Assembly (NCBI RefSeq): GCF_018141185.1
Contig: NZ_CP058560.1
Coordinates: forward strand, 310,001-374,000
Source: Methanobacterium alkalithermotolerans
GTDB lineage: Archaea; Methanobacteriota; Methanobacteria; Methanobacteriales; Methanobacteriaceae
Length of the DNA: 64,000 nucleotides
Direction of reading: 5' to 3'
The notes under the pieces are model-generated. The model saw only the letters and a list, made by a program, of their open reading frames with translations. It had not been told where the DNA came from and did no database searches. Below are positions 38,797 through 48,256 of the stretch, in pieces (position 1 is the stretch's first letter; each line of letters begins with the position of its first letter). The translations under genes and the position numbers were made by a program.

Positions 38797-40479
38797 TTAA
38801 AAACCCTCCACCCTCTCAAATATAATTATATTGGCCACCCTTTGTACTTCTACAAATCCGGTGAGGTTGAGAGGAGGGTCACTATAGTAATTTATAAAGT
38901 AGGTGGTGTTATTTTCCAGTAGCATACGGGAAAATTGAGCATTGTCTTCAAAGTTTTTAGGCCATCCCCTTTTTACATTCATTTTAAGGTGCCAGCTCAT
39001 AGCCGGCCAGTAGTCCGAATAAATCACCTTATCCTGATAATCAGGGTCATAATCTTTCATAAGGTTTCCTGCAGTTTCCAGATCACCATAGATGTGCCGG
39101 GGGACATTGTAGGCATAGGGTTGGATTGATGAAAACAAGAGTAACAGGGCCAGTATAATAGCCAGTAATCCGGCGCTTATCTTTTTTTTACTTAACTGGC
39201 TTAACTTATCCTGTACTTGATTGAATCCCAGAATCAGGAGGTATGCTAAAGCAGGGGTGGTGGTGATAAAGTAGCGGTCCACCTTGATTATAAGGAAGCT
39301 GTGGGAGATGAAGTAGGTTAAAAACCAGATGAACATCATCATATCCAGAGAACTGTTTTTCCCTGCCTGGTTTTTGGTGGAGTAGTAAATTAAAAAGATT
39401 AAGGCCAACATGGTCACCGCCGCAGGTAGATAGGAATTGCCCTGCAGGGTAAAGATAAATAAAAGGGATAGTATTATTCCTGCTACTAGTACCAGGGCTT
39501 TTTTTCTTTTTGAGGTTTTAAAGTTTTTAAAGCACCAGATGTAGCGCATAGCATAAATTAAAAGCCCTGCCCCCGCAATTATAAGTATTAAATAGGAAAC
39601 CATATTGGTCTGGGCCAGGCTGGGGTAGAGCATGGTGGCGTAACTATCATTTACCGGGTAACTGGATATGTACTGAGGAAAATGATTTATATAATAACTT
39701 TTTCCAGGAAGGTAAGCCGGATCTCCCTGGGCCGGGTCATTGGCCACACTACCCTCCAGTAGATTTAAAAAGGGTACTGGTGTTCCCAGTTTAGAGTAAA
39801 AAAAGCCCATAACCGGGGCCAGTATAATTAATCCTATTAAGAATCCCAGGGCCAGTTTTAGGAGGTGGTCTTTTTTTAACTGCCCCTCTAAAATTATGGT
39901 AAGAAAATAAAATCCTAAAGGCAGGATCATAAGTCCACTGGTGTAACGGGTGAAGAAGGTTAAAAAAGCCAGGGGGAATACCAGTATAAGTGCCCTCTGG
40001 TCTTTTTTAAATCCATATACTAGTACGTAGGTTAGCCAGATGGCCAGGCAAACGGCAGGAACATCCAGGCTACCGGTGGCTGCCCAGGAGAGAACCAGGG
40101 TAAATGAGGAAAAAATTATAGCTCCAGCCACTGATTCTTTAGTGGAAAATCGTAATTTTAAAAGCAGATAAAGTCCTATTATCCCGGAAGCAAAGATAAG
40201 GCCACTTATAAGGTAGAGGGGACTGGCCTTAACATAGCCCAGCCGGAAAAAAAGAGAGGTTAAGAAGGAGAGTAATGGTGGTAGCTGGGTAATGGAACCT
40301 TCCCCTAAACCAGCATACATTAAGGCATTATTCAGGTACAGGAATATATCCCAGTAGGCCACCCCTAATTTGAGTTGTAATCTTACCAGATAGGCAGATA
40401 GGGTTAAGGCGAATATGATAATGATGATTAAAGCGGGATTATTTTTTAGATAGGAGTAAATATTATTAAAGATATTCAT
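38797..40479 (-). CDS. GT39-like membrane glycosyltransferase (paralogue)
   Basis: A 560-residue GT-C-type membrane glycosyltransferase, the second of a tandem pair. It has the same first loop (KLGVAYWDIFLYLNNALM), the same RYTSGLMI segment near residue 170 and the same KVDRYFITTTPALAY segment. The final soluble domain differs most from its neighbour, so the pair probably has different acceptors or sugars. AAGG precedes the ATG. It lies 184 nt upstream of its paralogue; the gap may hold a separate promoter. It likely works with the lipid-linked sugar synthase at 31557. Confidence 0.87.
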   Translation of the reverse strand: MNIFNNIYSYLKNNPALIIIIIFALTLSAYLVRLQLKLGVAYWDIFLYLNNALMYAGLGEGSITQLPPLLSFLTSLFFRLGYVKASPLYLISGLIFASGIIGLYLLLKLRFSTKESVAGAIIFSSFTLVLSWAATGSLDVPAVCLAIWLTYVLVYGFKKDQRALILVFPLAFLTFFTRYTSGLMILPLGFYFLTIILEGQLKKDHLLKLALGFLIGLIILAPVMGFFYSKLGTPVPFLNLLEGSVANDPAQGDPAYLPGKSYYINHFPQYISSYPVNDSYATMLYPSLAQTNMVSYLILIIAGAGLLIYAMRYIWCFKNFKTSKRKKALVLVAGIILSLLFIFTLQGNSYLPAAVTMLALIFLIYYSTKNQAGKNSSLDMMMFIWFLTYFISHSFLIIKVDRYFITTTPALAYLLILGFNQVQDKLSQLSKKKISAGLLAIILALLLLFSSIQPYAYNVPRHIYGDLETAGNLMKDYDPDYQDKVIYSDYWPAMSWHLKMNVKRGWPKNFEDNAQFSRMLLENNTTYFINYYSDPPLNLTGFVEVQRVANIIIFERVEGF

Positions 40480-40707
40480 GAGTAAAACCTTATTTTGAGA
40501 GGTAAATAATGGTAATTGTACTTAATATTAAGTGGTCCCTGCGCCCGGAGTTTGGAAGGAATTCTAAAAAAAGCCTATAATTCCAGGAGCATGGTTTAGT
40601 ATATTATAGTTAAAGGGATATCTAAATACATTGGTTATAAATTATTCTAAAAATATTGAATTTATTAAAATTAATTCCCTGAATCTAATAAAATTAGGGT
40701 GCCATAT

Positions 40708-41832
40708 ATGAGAAAAAGTAAAAATATTTCCCTGGGTCTTTTATCATTTCCATCCACCAAGACCGGTATTACTCCTTTATCCAATATGGTTGAGATACTC
40801 CTGGCGGTGGTGGGGGATCTGCATCTTGTTTCGGGTAATGAATCCTGTCGAAAGTTCCAGGATGATAACAGGTTGGAATTGTACTGCACCCATCACCGTA
40901 GTTCTTCTTTTAGCCTGAAAAGGGTGTGGAATTATTTTTATTTACAACTTAGTATGGCCTTATATGTTTTACAATTAAGAAAGGTTGATTTCTGGATATT
41001 TTTTATAGGGGGAGACACCCTGCTATTACCCATGCTCATGGCCCGATTAACTGGTAAAAGAGTTATATTGCTTTTTGCTGGTTCTTCTATCCAGACCCTG
41101 GTGCACCGCCAGGATAAATTTGCCGGGATGGCCCGAAGGGTATCCCATCTTAATTGTAGTTTAAGCAGTGCCCTAATACTCTACTTTAAAAGCCTTAAAG
41201 CTGAGTGGGGATTGGAAAAATATGAAGATAAAATATTAATCCAGCCCCGGCATTTTATTGATACAAAAAACTTTAAAAGAAATCCAGATTCTACCCGAGA
41301 ATATATAGGTTATGTGGGTCGCTTATCCCAGGAAAAGGGAGTTATGAATTTAATTAAATCTATTCCCCTTATGGATAAAAAGGTTAAGTTTTTAATTTGC
41401 GGTGAAGGACCTTTAAAAGAAGAAATAAATGAATATTTAAGGGTTAATGATTTAAAAGATCAGGTGGAGTTAACCGGATGGATAAATCATCAGGATCTAC
41501 CTGATTATCTAAATAGAATGAAGCTTCTGGTGGTTCCCTCCTATACCGAGGGTTTTCCCAATATCATCCTGGAGGCTCTCTCCTGTGGTACCCTGGTAGC
41601 AGCCACCACTGCCGGGGCCATAGGAGAAATCATTGAAGACCATAAGAATGGGTTTTTGCTAAAAGATAACCATGAACTTACCATAGCCGGCTTTTTAGAA
41701 GAGTTTTTAGACTATGAAAATCTGGATAAAATCAGGAAAAATGGTTACCATACCGTGGCTGGTTTTGACTATAATAAAATCAAAAAAAACTGGGATGATT
41801 TACTATACCGGTTTTATGAGGAAGGTTTGTAG
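40708..41832 (+). CDS. GT4-family glycosyltransferase
   Basis: A 374-residue GT-B enzyme. The donor half has GYVGRLSQEKGVMNL and the signature YTEGFPNIILEALSCG with the conserved Glu pair. I use the ATG at 40708-40710, which has AGGGTG 6 nt upstream; a GTG three codons earlier overlaps that SD. It is followed 47 nt later by another GT4 gene on the same strand, likely co-transcribed. The N-terminus (NISLGLLSFPS) is not a signal peptide, so it acts in the cytoplasm. Confidence 0.9.
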   Translation: MRKSKNISLGLLSFPSTKTGITPLSNMVEILLAVVGDLHLVSGNESCRKFQDDNRLELYCTHHRSSSFSLKRVWNYFYLQLSMALYVLQLRKVDFWIFFIGGDTLLLPMLMARLTGKRVILLFAGSSIQTLVHRQDKFAGMARRVSHLNCSLSSALILYFKSLKAEWGLEKYEDKILIQPRHFIDTKNFKRNPDSTREYIGYVGRLSQEKGVMNLIKSIPLMDKKVKFLICGEGPLKEEINEYLRVNDLKDQVELTGWINHQDLPDYLNRMKLLVVPSYTEGFPNIILEALSCGTLVAATTAGAIGEIIEDHKNGFLLKDNHELTIAGFLEEFLDYENLDKIRKNGYHTVAGFDYNKIKKNWDDLLYRFYEEGL

Positions 41833-41879
41833 ATTTTTTTAATTAAAATGGTGTTTTTAGTAGGGGAGAGTTAAAAAAA

Positions 41880-43049
41880 ATGAAGGATGAATTTAAAATC
41901 TGTCTTTTAATGCCCAAGATGTTTCCCCGGATAGGTGGTTTTGAAAATGTGGTATATGATTTATCCCGGGGTTTATCCTGTCACCATAAGGTGCAGGTGG
42001 TTTTCACCACCATAAGTTCAGATCGGCCCTTACCTCCCGGGGTGGAGGTTTTTCCAGTATTAAAGGAAATAAAAATCAGGTATATTGGTTTTTTATTATC
42101 TCTAATTTATAATAGTATTTTTTTCTTTTTTTATGCCTGGCAGGAGAGGCCGGATATGGTTAATGTGCATCCTGTTTTTCCCGGGGTAATGATAACCTGG
42201 TGCAGCTGTAAGTTGTTGAAAATTCCTCTGGTGGCCACCTCCCATGGAGGGGATATTCAGTTTACCTCGCAGGAAGACTATGGTACCCGTAAAAATCCCC
42301 TGGCCAATTGGATCTTGAAAAAAACCCTGCCCCTCGTGGATCGCCATGTAATTATCAGTAAGGCTATGTATCCCTTTGCCCGGAGTGCTGGTTCCAGAGA
42401 CTCCCGGATAGAAATAATACCCCTTGGAGTGGACCCTGATGTCATTAATCTGGATTCTCGCCTTAAGATTAAACTGGAAAGTGAATTAAATATTAAAAGA
42501 GATGACTTTGTGATACTCTATCTGGGGCGACTCATAGATTTAAAAAGGCCTCAGGATTTGCTAAAGGGTTTCTATCAGGCTAATCTGGATAATGCAAAAC
42601 TAGTTTTTGCAGGTAGTGGAGATAAGGAGATAGAACTAAAAAAAATGGTTCATGATTTATCCCTGGAAGATAAAGTAACTTTTGCAGGTTTTATAACACC
42701 TGAAACTGGTAAATGGGATCTTATTGATCTTTCCCATGTCCTGGTAGTTCCTTCCCTTAGTGAGGGTTTTAATTTAACTGTTCTGGAGGCCTATGCTTTG
42801 AGTAAACCAGTAATTGGAACCAGGATTGGGGCGCTCCAGGAAATCATAAATCCTGGAATAACCGGTTTACTGGTGGATAGGCGTTCTCCAGAGGATATAA
42901 AAGAAGCCCTTATTTATATGTATGAAAATCCTCAAAACCGGGAAAATATGGGTCTTGCGGGTCAGGAATTATTTTTAGCCAATTATACCCGGGATAAAAT
43001 GGTCCACAAATACCAAAAACTATACCAATCCCTTATCACTAAGAAATAA
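41880..43049 (+). CDS. GT4-family glycosyltransferase
   Basis: A 389-residue GT-B enzyme with GGFENVVYDLSRGL near the N-terminus, YLGRLIDLKRPQDLL around residue 215, and the donor-site motif SLSEGFNLTVLEAYALS with two conserved glutamates. GGGGAGAG lies upstream of the ATG. It follows another GT4 gene by 47 nt and converges on the second flippase gene with a 6-nt gap. A short hydrophobic segment (YIGFLLSLIYNSIFFFFY) near residue 70 may help it sit on the membrane. Confidence 0.9.
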   Translation: MKDEFKICLLMPKMFPRIGGFENVVYDLSRGLSCHHKVQVVFTTISSDRPLPPGVEVFPVLKEIKIRYIGFLLSLIYNSIFFFFYAWQERPDMVNVHPVFPGVMITWCSCKLLKIPLVATSHGGDIQFTSQEDYGTRKNPLANWILKKTLPLVDRHVIISKAMYPFARSAGSRDSRIEIIPLGVDPDVINLDSRLKIKLESELNIKRDDFVILYLGRLIDLKRPQDLLKGFYQANLDNAKLVFAGSGDKEIELKKMVHDLSLEDKVTFAGFITPETGKWDLIDLSHVLVVPSLSEGFNLTVLEAYALSKPVIGTRIGALQEIINPGITGLLVDRRSPEDIKEALIYMYENPQNRENMGLAGQELFLANYTRDKMVHKYQKLYQSLITKK

Positions 43050-43055
43050 TTTTAA

Positions 43056-44519
43056 TTATTTTTTTTGTCGGGTCCGCAGGCTCTTTATAAAACGGATCTC
43101 ATCTTCATTTAAAGCCCGGGTAACAAGCATTAAAATCAAATAAATTATACCACCTGCTATTACCATGAATACCAGGTCTAATACACCATCTCCTAAAATA
43201 GGAGAAGTAAGGTAGATGATTAGAGCCATGATAGTTGAAGAAAATAAGCTCTTGCTTAGAAATTTAAGGTCCAGGTGTACTTTTAAAAACCGGCGGGAGT
43301 AGTAGAATATTACTCCTGCTGCAATAAAATAACTGCTTAAGGTGGTTAAAGCAGCGGCAGTTAAGCCCAGTACCGGTATTAAAAATAGATTCCCTAAAAT
43401 ATTCACCAGAGCGGCTATAAACCATATGCTGGCTATGATCCTGGTTTTTTTAACCAGGGCAAATACCAGAGAATAAATGGTGAATATGCTGTAAAAAAAT
43501 GATCCTAAAGCCAGAATGGGTATGAGGTAATAGGAGTTGGCGGCAATTAAAGTATTGGATAGTAAAACCAGGAGGGGGTAAGCCAGTACACTAATGCCGA
43601 AAACTGCAGGGATGCTTAAAAATAAAAATAACTTCACCGAGTAAGTAAAGTAACTGGTGGTTTGGTCCATTTTGCCATTATCAAAGTGCCGGGAGATGGT
43701 GGGAAGTAAAATAGAAGGAAAAGGCATCATAATTAAGGCAATCAGGTTACCTATACTGTAGGCCGGAGAGTAGAAACCTACAAAGGAAGTCCCCAATAAT
43801 AGACCTATAAGGTATTTATCACTGGATTCCACTATCCAGTAGGAGATGGCACTGGGAACCATGGGCAGTGAAAAATCCAGATACTCCCTTATCCGGGTAA
43901 ATCGAGGCCGATAAATTCCTATTTCCCGGATAATTAAAAGATTCATGATTATAAAAATCACCACCTGGCCAATTAGATAGGCCAGGATAGCTCCATTAAT
44001 GCCCTGATTTACTATAACTGCATAGGAAACCAGTACCAGACTTAAGTAAACCTGCAAAAATAGGAAGAGAGAATATATTTTTATTTTCTTAAAGGCCCGG
44101 AAGTAGTTTACAATAATGGTGTTTATGGCCCCCAGGTAAACCACCAGGGATAAGACCTGGACCAGGAAAACATTACCATCAAGTAGGGCTCCGGCAATAA
44201 AATCTGAGAGAAGAAATATGAAAAAGGACAGGACTAAGATAAAGCTACCGGCAAAAAGGATAATAGAATAATAACCCTCCTGGATCATATTTTTTTCTTT
44301 AATAGATGGTAGATAACGTATGACTGCATTGGGAAGTCCTAGAGTAGCCACTGCACCAAAAAGTCTTATGGTGACCTGGAATATATTCCACATACCAAAA
44401 TCAGTTATGCTGAGGTTGTTAGATAATATCGGAATTAATATAATGGTACTCATGGCTGTTAATACATTAACCAGCCCCAATAAGCCCATTCTTTGCATGA
44501 AAGATTTGTATTCACTCAA
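43056..44519 (-). CDS. Polysaccharide flippase (Wzx/MATE-like), second copy
   Basis: A 487-residue membrane protein with 13-14 helices of the polysaccharide transport superfamily. N-terminal helices contain GLVNVLTAMSTIILIPIL and TDFGMWNIFQ, typical of PST flippases. The start is TTG with AGGGGAAAA upstream; no ATG fits. It differs clearly from the flippase at 23799. The lipid-linked substrate is probably built by the neighbouring GT4 enzymes. Confidence 0.88.
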   Translation of the reverse strand: MSEYKSFMQRMGLLGLVNVLTAMSTIILIPILSNNLSITDFGMWNIFQVTIRLFGAVATLGLPNAVIRYLPSIKEKNMIQEGYYSIILFAGSFILVLSFFIFLLSDFIAGALLDGNVFLVQVLSLVVYLGAINTIIVNYFRAFKKIKIYSLFLFLQVYLSLVLVSYAVIVNQGINGAILAYLIGQVVIFIIMNLLIIREIGIYRPRFTRIREYLDFSLPMVPSAISYWIVESSDKYLIGLLLGTSFVGFYSPAYSIGNLIALIMMPFPSILLPTISRHFDNGKMDQTTSYFTYSVKLFLFLSIPAVFGISVLAYPLLVLLSNTLIAANSYYLIPILALGSFFYSIFTIYSLVFALVKKTRIIASIWFIAALVNILGNLFLIPVLGLTAAALTTLSSYFIAAGVIFYYSRRFLKVHLDLKFLSKSLFSSTIMALIIYLTSPILGDGVLDLVFMVIAGGIIYLILMLVTRALNEDEIRFIKSLRTRQKK

Positions 44520-44707
44520 AAAATTTTTCCCCTGATGGATGATTCTTAAATTAATATAAATATAATAATAGTCTTCATTTATTAAATAATTAAATCAAAG
44601 ATTAACTACCTTACTTTAATATTCAAGCATTATAAGTCTTTAATAGGTTGAATTATTAAAAAGGATTACATAGTTGTATGTATTAATATAATAAACTGGT
44701 AATAAAT

Positions 44708-45229
44708 ATGAATTTTAAAGAATTTGATGGTGAATTTTTTCTCTGGTTGCTTTATAAGCACCTATTTAGCCATTTACCCTATTCTCCAGGTAATAAATTG
44801 CGGATGAAAATTCTAAAAAATTTTTTAGGAGAGTGGGGCGAGGGTTCTCATATATCCACCCAGGTTTCCATTATCTCCCCAGAAAACATAGTACTGGGTA
44901 AAAGAGTAGGGGTGGCCAATAAGGTTATCCTGGATGGGCGAGGGAGTATAACTATTGGTGATAATTCCATTATTGGTTTTGAATCAGTTATTTTATCCTG
45001 CACCCACAATTCATCCTCCCGGGATATCCCTATAAGGGATCAGGGGATGTTTCAGAAGAAAATAGAAATCGGGAATGACGTATGGGTAGGGGCCCGGGCT
45101 GTAATCATGCCGGGAATAAAAATAGGTGAGGGGGCCATCATTGGGGCCAATGCTGTGGTTACACATGATGTGGAACCCTATGCCATTGTAGGAGGAGTAC
45201 CGGCCCGGTTTATTAAATACCGGCCCTGA
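44708..45229 (+). CDS. Hexapeptide-repeat acyltransferase
   Basis: A 173-residue left-handed beta-helix acetyl/acyltransferase of the WcaF/maltose O-acetyltransferase type. Hexapeptide repeats run from about residue 60 (IVLGKRVGVANKVILDG) to 165 (IGEGAIIGANAVVT). The catalytic histidine is probably in SCTHNSSSRD. It would add an acetyl group to a glycan sugar. GGTAA lies before the ATG. It sits 35 nt upstream of the UDP-sugar dehydrogenase gene, in a likely two-gene operon. Confidence 0.88.
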   Translation: MNFKEFDGEFFLWLLYKHLFSHLPYSPGNKLRMKILKNFLGEWGEGSHISTQVSIISPENIVLGKRVGVANKVILDGRGSITIGDNSIIGFESVILSCTHNSSSRDIPIRDQGMFQKKIEIGNDVWVGARAVIMPGIKIGEGAIIGANAVVTHDVEPYAIVGGVPARFIKYRP

Positions 45230-45264
45230 ATCTGAATATATATTTAAGTTTACAGGTGATTTTT

Positions 45265-46602
45265 TTGGAAGAAAACATGTTAAAAAAAGTTGAAAATAAA
45301 AATGCCCGGATTTGTATCGTGGGGCTGGGTTATGTGGGACTTCCCACCGCTATATTCTTTGCAGAAGAAGGATATGAAGTTATTGGCGTAGATAAAAACC
45401 ATGAAAAGGTAAGGCTCACCAACCAGGGCATATCCACCATTGGAGAGCTTAATCTGGATGAACGCTTAAAAAAAGTGGTGGATGATCATAAGTTACACGC
45501 CACCACCGATACGCTGCAGGCCAGTCGTGATGCAGATATCATTATACTCATTGTGCCCACCCCGGTTACTCCTTCCAAGGACCCGGATTTATCCTACATC
45601 ATATCTGCTGGTGAGGAAGTAGCCCAGGGTTTAAGTAGTGGAAAACTGGTTATTCTTGAATCTACTGTTTACCCCGGGGTTACTGAGGAAACCCTAAAAC
45701 CATTACTGGAAGCTGGTGGTTTAAAAGCAGGGGATGATTTTGGTTTGAGTTACTGTCCCGAGCGTTACAATCCAGGAGATACCGAACATGATATACAGCA
45801 TGTTTCCCGGGTTTTAGGGGCTATAAATGATTACTGGGGCCAGGTAACCCAGAAATTATACCAGAGTATAATTAATAAAGATGTGAAGATTTTAAGTAAT
45901 ATTAAAACCGCAGAAGCAGCTAAGGTGATTGAAAACACCCAGCGGGATTTGAACATTGCTCTTATGAATGAACTGGCCATGATCTTTGAGAGGCTGGATA
46001 TTGATATTATGGAGGTTATTGAAGGGGCCAGTACCAAGTGGAACTTCAATAAGTACTATCCCGGGGCAGGGGTGGGGGGACACTGTCTACCGGTTGATCC
46101 CTACTATCTGGTTAAAAAGGCCCAGGAAGTGGGTTATCATTCCAAGGTTATTGCCGCTGGTCGGACCATAAATGACCATATGCCCACCCATCTCTACCAC
46201 CTCACGGCCGATGCTTTGAATGACCATGAGAGGGCCGTTAATAATTCTAAAATCGTGATTTTAGGTTTATCCTATAAAGAAAATGTAGGTGATCCCCGGG
46301 AATCCCCGGCCAGACAGTTGATACATAAATTGCAGAGTAAAAATGCCAGGGTAAGTGTGGTTGATCCCTACATCGATATTGATTATGAGGAAGGAATGGA
46401 AAAAGACCTCTACACCGCCCTGGAGAATGCCCATGCCCTGGTACTGGTTACCGCCCATGATGATTTTAAAAACCTGGATTGGGAAAAGATAAAAAAATTA
46501 ATGAAACTGCCAATATGTATTGATGGTCGGAGAATCTATAATCCCATGGAAGTTAAATCCCATGGATTTTGTTATAGGGGAGTGGGGGCAATTAATCACT
46601 AA
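45265..46602 (+). CDS. UDP-N-acetyl-sugar 6-dehydrogenase (WecC-like)
   Basis: A 445-residue nucleotide-sugar dehydrogenase of the UDP-ManNAc/UDP-GlcNAc type, which makes uronic acid sugars using NAD. It has GLGYVGLPTA (NAD motif), PTPVTPSKDPDLSYI, and GVGGHCLPVDPYYL with the catalytic cysteine near residue 260. I place the start at the TTG at 45265-45267, since GGTGAT lies 4 nt upstream; an ATG at 45277 is also possible but is 16 nt from that SD. GTG at 45256 overlaps the SD. The gene follows the acyltransferase. The product is probably a charged sugar for the surface glycan. Confidence 0.88.
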   Translation: MEENMLKKVENKNARICIVGLGYVGLPTAIFFAEEGYEVIGVDKNHEKVRLTNQGISTIGELNLDERLKKVVDDHKLHATTDTLQASRDADIIILIVPTPVTPSKDPDLSYIISAGEEVAQGLSSGKLVILESTVYPGVTEETLKPLLEAGGLKAGDDFGLSYCPERYNPGDTEHDIQHVSRVLGAINDYWGQVTQKLYQSIINKDVKILSNIKTAEAAKVIENTQRDLNIALMNELAMIFERLDIDIMEVIEGASTKWNFNKYYPGAGVGGHCLPVDPYYLVKKAQEVGYHSKVIAAGRTINDHMPTHLYHLTADALNDHERAVNNSKIVILGLSYKENVGDPRESPARQLIHKLQSKNARVSVVDPYIDIDYEEGMEKDLYTALENAHALVLVTAHDDFKNLDWEKIKKLMKLPICIDGRRIYNPMEVKSHGFCYRGVGAINH

Positions 46603-46750
46603 AAAAATGCCTTTTAAGATTAATTAATCATTAAAAATATGTAAATTATGACTAATTTTAAAAATTTTATTTCCTAAGCCCTATCCGAAAAAAAAAGATT
46701 TTAATTTATTTTTTTTTGTTAAATAAATTTTAACTCAAAACATCCCTTTT

Positions 46751-47671
46751 TTATAAGAAATGCTCTGCAGTTTGTTCTAATTCCTCTTTAAAATCACCCT
46801 GAGGATTGTATCCCAGGGACCGGGCCCTTTCAATATCTGCCAGGGAATGTTTAATATCTCCACTTCGTGGTTTGGCATATTCTGCTTCCAGAGCCGTATT
46901 TAGTATTTCATTTAAGTATTCCACCAGCTCATTTAGGGTGAATCTACGGCCACAGGCCACATTAAACACCCCTCCTTTTTGTGATTGGGCAGCTAATATA
47001 TTGGCTTCCACCACATTTTTAATAAATGTGAAATCCCGGCTCTGTTCCCCATCCCCGAATATAACTGGTTTTTCGCCTTTCAACATTTTCTGTATGAATT
47101 TAGGTATAACCGCTGCATACTGGGATTCAGGGTCCTGTCTGGGACCAAATACATTGAAGTACCGTAAAGATGCTGTTTTCAAACCATATACTTCTTCAAA
47201 CACTTTGCAGTAATATTCCCCGGTGGCCTTGGTTACTGCATAAGGGGATTTAGGATTAACGGGCATATCCTCCACTTTAGGTAAAATAGGGGTGTCTCCA
47301 TAAACAGAAGATGATGAAGCAAATACTACTTTTTTTACTCCGGCATCACGTGCTGAAATTAGAACCTTCAAAGTACCGGTTACATTAGCCTCATTGGATT
47401 TAAGTGGGTCTTTTATACTGCGGGGAACACTGGGTAATGCTGCCTGGTGAAAAACATAATCACAGCCATCAAAGGTGGCCTCCAGATCAATTTCATTAAT
47501 ATCCCCTAAATCCAGGTCAATGAAACCATCTTGCAGGTGTTTTATATTGTCCATACTTCCAGTGGATTCATTATCCACCACCACCACCAGGTTATCAGTA
47601 CAAAGCTCTTCTACTAAATGAGAACCTATAAAACCCAGGCCTCCTGTAACTGCAATTTTCTTATTTTTTAT
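46751..47671 (-). CDS. NAD-dependent sugar epimerase with non-canonical start
   Basis: A GalE-like extended-SDR enzyme of about 307 residues. It has FASSSSVYGD and the Tyr-Lys pair in YAVTKATGEYY. A GTG at 47587 would begin the protein after the first Rossmann strand. In-frame sequence upstream (47588-47659) encodes KIAVTGGLGFIGSH, the essential NAD motif, so the true start is further up. No ATG, GTG or TTG exists there before a stop. ATA at 47669-47671 stands 3 nt after GGTTGAT, as in other starts of this region. One missing G at 47680-47683 would instead give an in-frame ATG. Either a non-AUG start or a one-base shift applies. Confidence 0.8.
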   Translation of the reverse strand: MKNKKIAVTGGLGFIGSHLVEELCTDNLVVVVDNESTGSMDNIKHLQDGFIDLDLGDINEIDLEATFDGCDYVFHQAALPSVPRSIKDPLKSNEANVTGTLKVLISARDAGVKKVVFASSSSVYGDTPILPKVEDMPVNPKSPYAVTKATGEYYCKVFEEVYGLKTASLRYFNVFGPRQDPESQYAAVIPKFIQKMLKGEKPVIFGDGEQSRDFTFIKNVVEANILAAQSQKGGVFNVACGRRFTLNELVEYLNEILNTALEAEYAKPRSGDIKHSLADIERARSLGYNPQGDFKEELEQTAEHFL

Positions 47672-48107
47672 ATTATCAACCCCATTTTTAGAATGATACG
47701 TTATGGTAAATGATATTTTTTATTAAATTGATGAATTTTATATATAGAGGATAATCCTCTAAAATTTGTAATTATAATATACCTTGATATACTTACCATC
47801 AGGATTTACTAAAACCTATTTAATTACCAACTTAACAATTCACCTGAATTAAATATATAATTTTATAAAGATAAAAACTTTTTAAATCAGATACATCTTA
47901 TTAGAACTCCCAGGATTTAATATTATTGGCCGGAAGTAATGATTTAAAATCTATCAGAAGATTAGAGTATATTAAAATCCAGTAGAACTTAAATAATTAT
48001 TATTATAGGTAATCTGAATAAACCTTACCACCATAAAATAGATTATTTAATTGATTAAAATAAATAAAAACCCAATAAAGTCGGGGATATAAATAAAATA
48101 GTATGAA
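47672..48107. other. AT-rich intergenic region
   Basis: About 435 bp with no supported gene. The right part (48052-48107) looks like a decayed copy of the tandem unit that follows at 48108. The left part would hold the leader of the epimerase gene. Confidence 0.5.
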
Positions 48108-48207
48108 TTAATAAAAAACCCCCATAATTAATTAAAATAGTATCTAATGGATTGAAATTAATAAAAACCCCCCATAATTAATTAAAATAGTATCTAATGG
48201 ATTGAAA
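48108..48207. repeat. Two 50-bp tandem repeats
   Basis: Two copies of a 50-bp unit (48108-48157 and 48158-48207) differ at one base (A versus C in the A/C run). Each ends in GGATTGAAA, and the last 28 bp resemble, from memory, the Methanothermobacter CRISPR repeat that ends GGGATTGAAAT. There is no variable spacer, so this is not an array. The copies lie 50 bp upstream of the GT2 gene. Confidence 0.85.
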
Positions 48208-48256
48208 TTTATTTATTAAATTTTAAAAAACATCTAATTTAGGAAAGGTCACGATT

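Noticed and set aside
46751..47587. Epimerase as a truncated pseudogene starting at GTG 47587
   Set aside because: The missing NAD-binding motif is present, in frame and intact, directly upstream, so the gene is longer rather than truncated; only the start codon is in doubt.
48108..48207. CRISPR array
   Set aside because: Only two units with identical inter-repeat DNA and no cas genes in the window.
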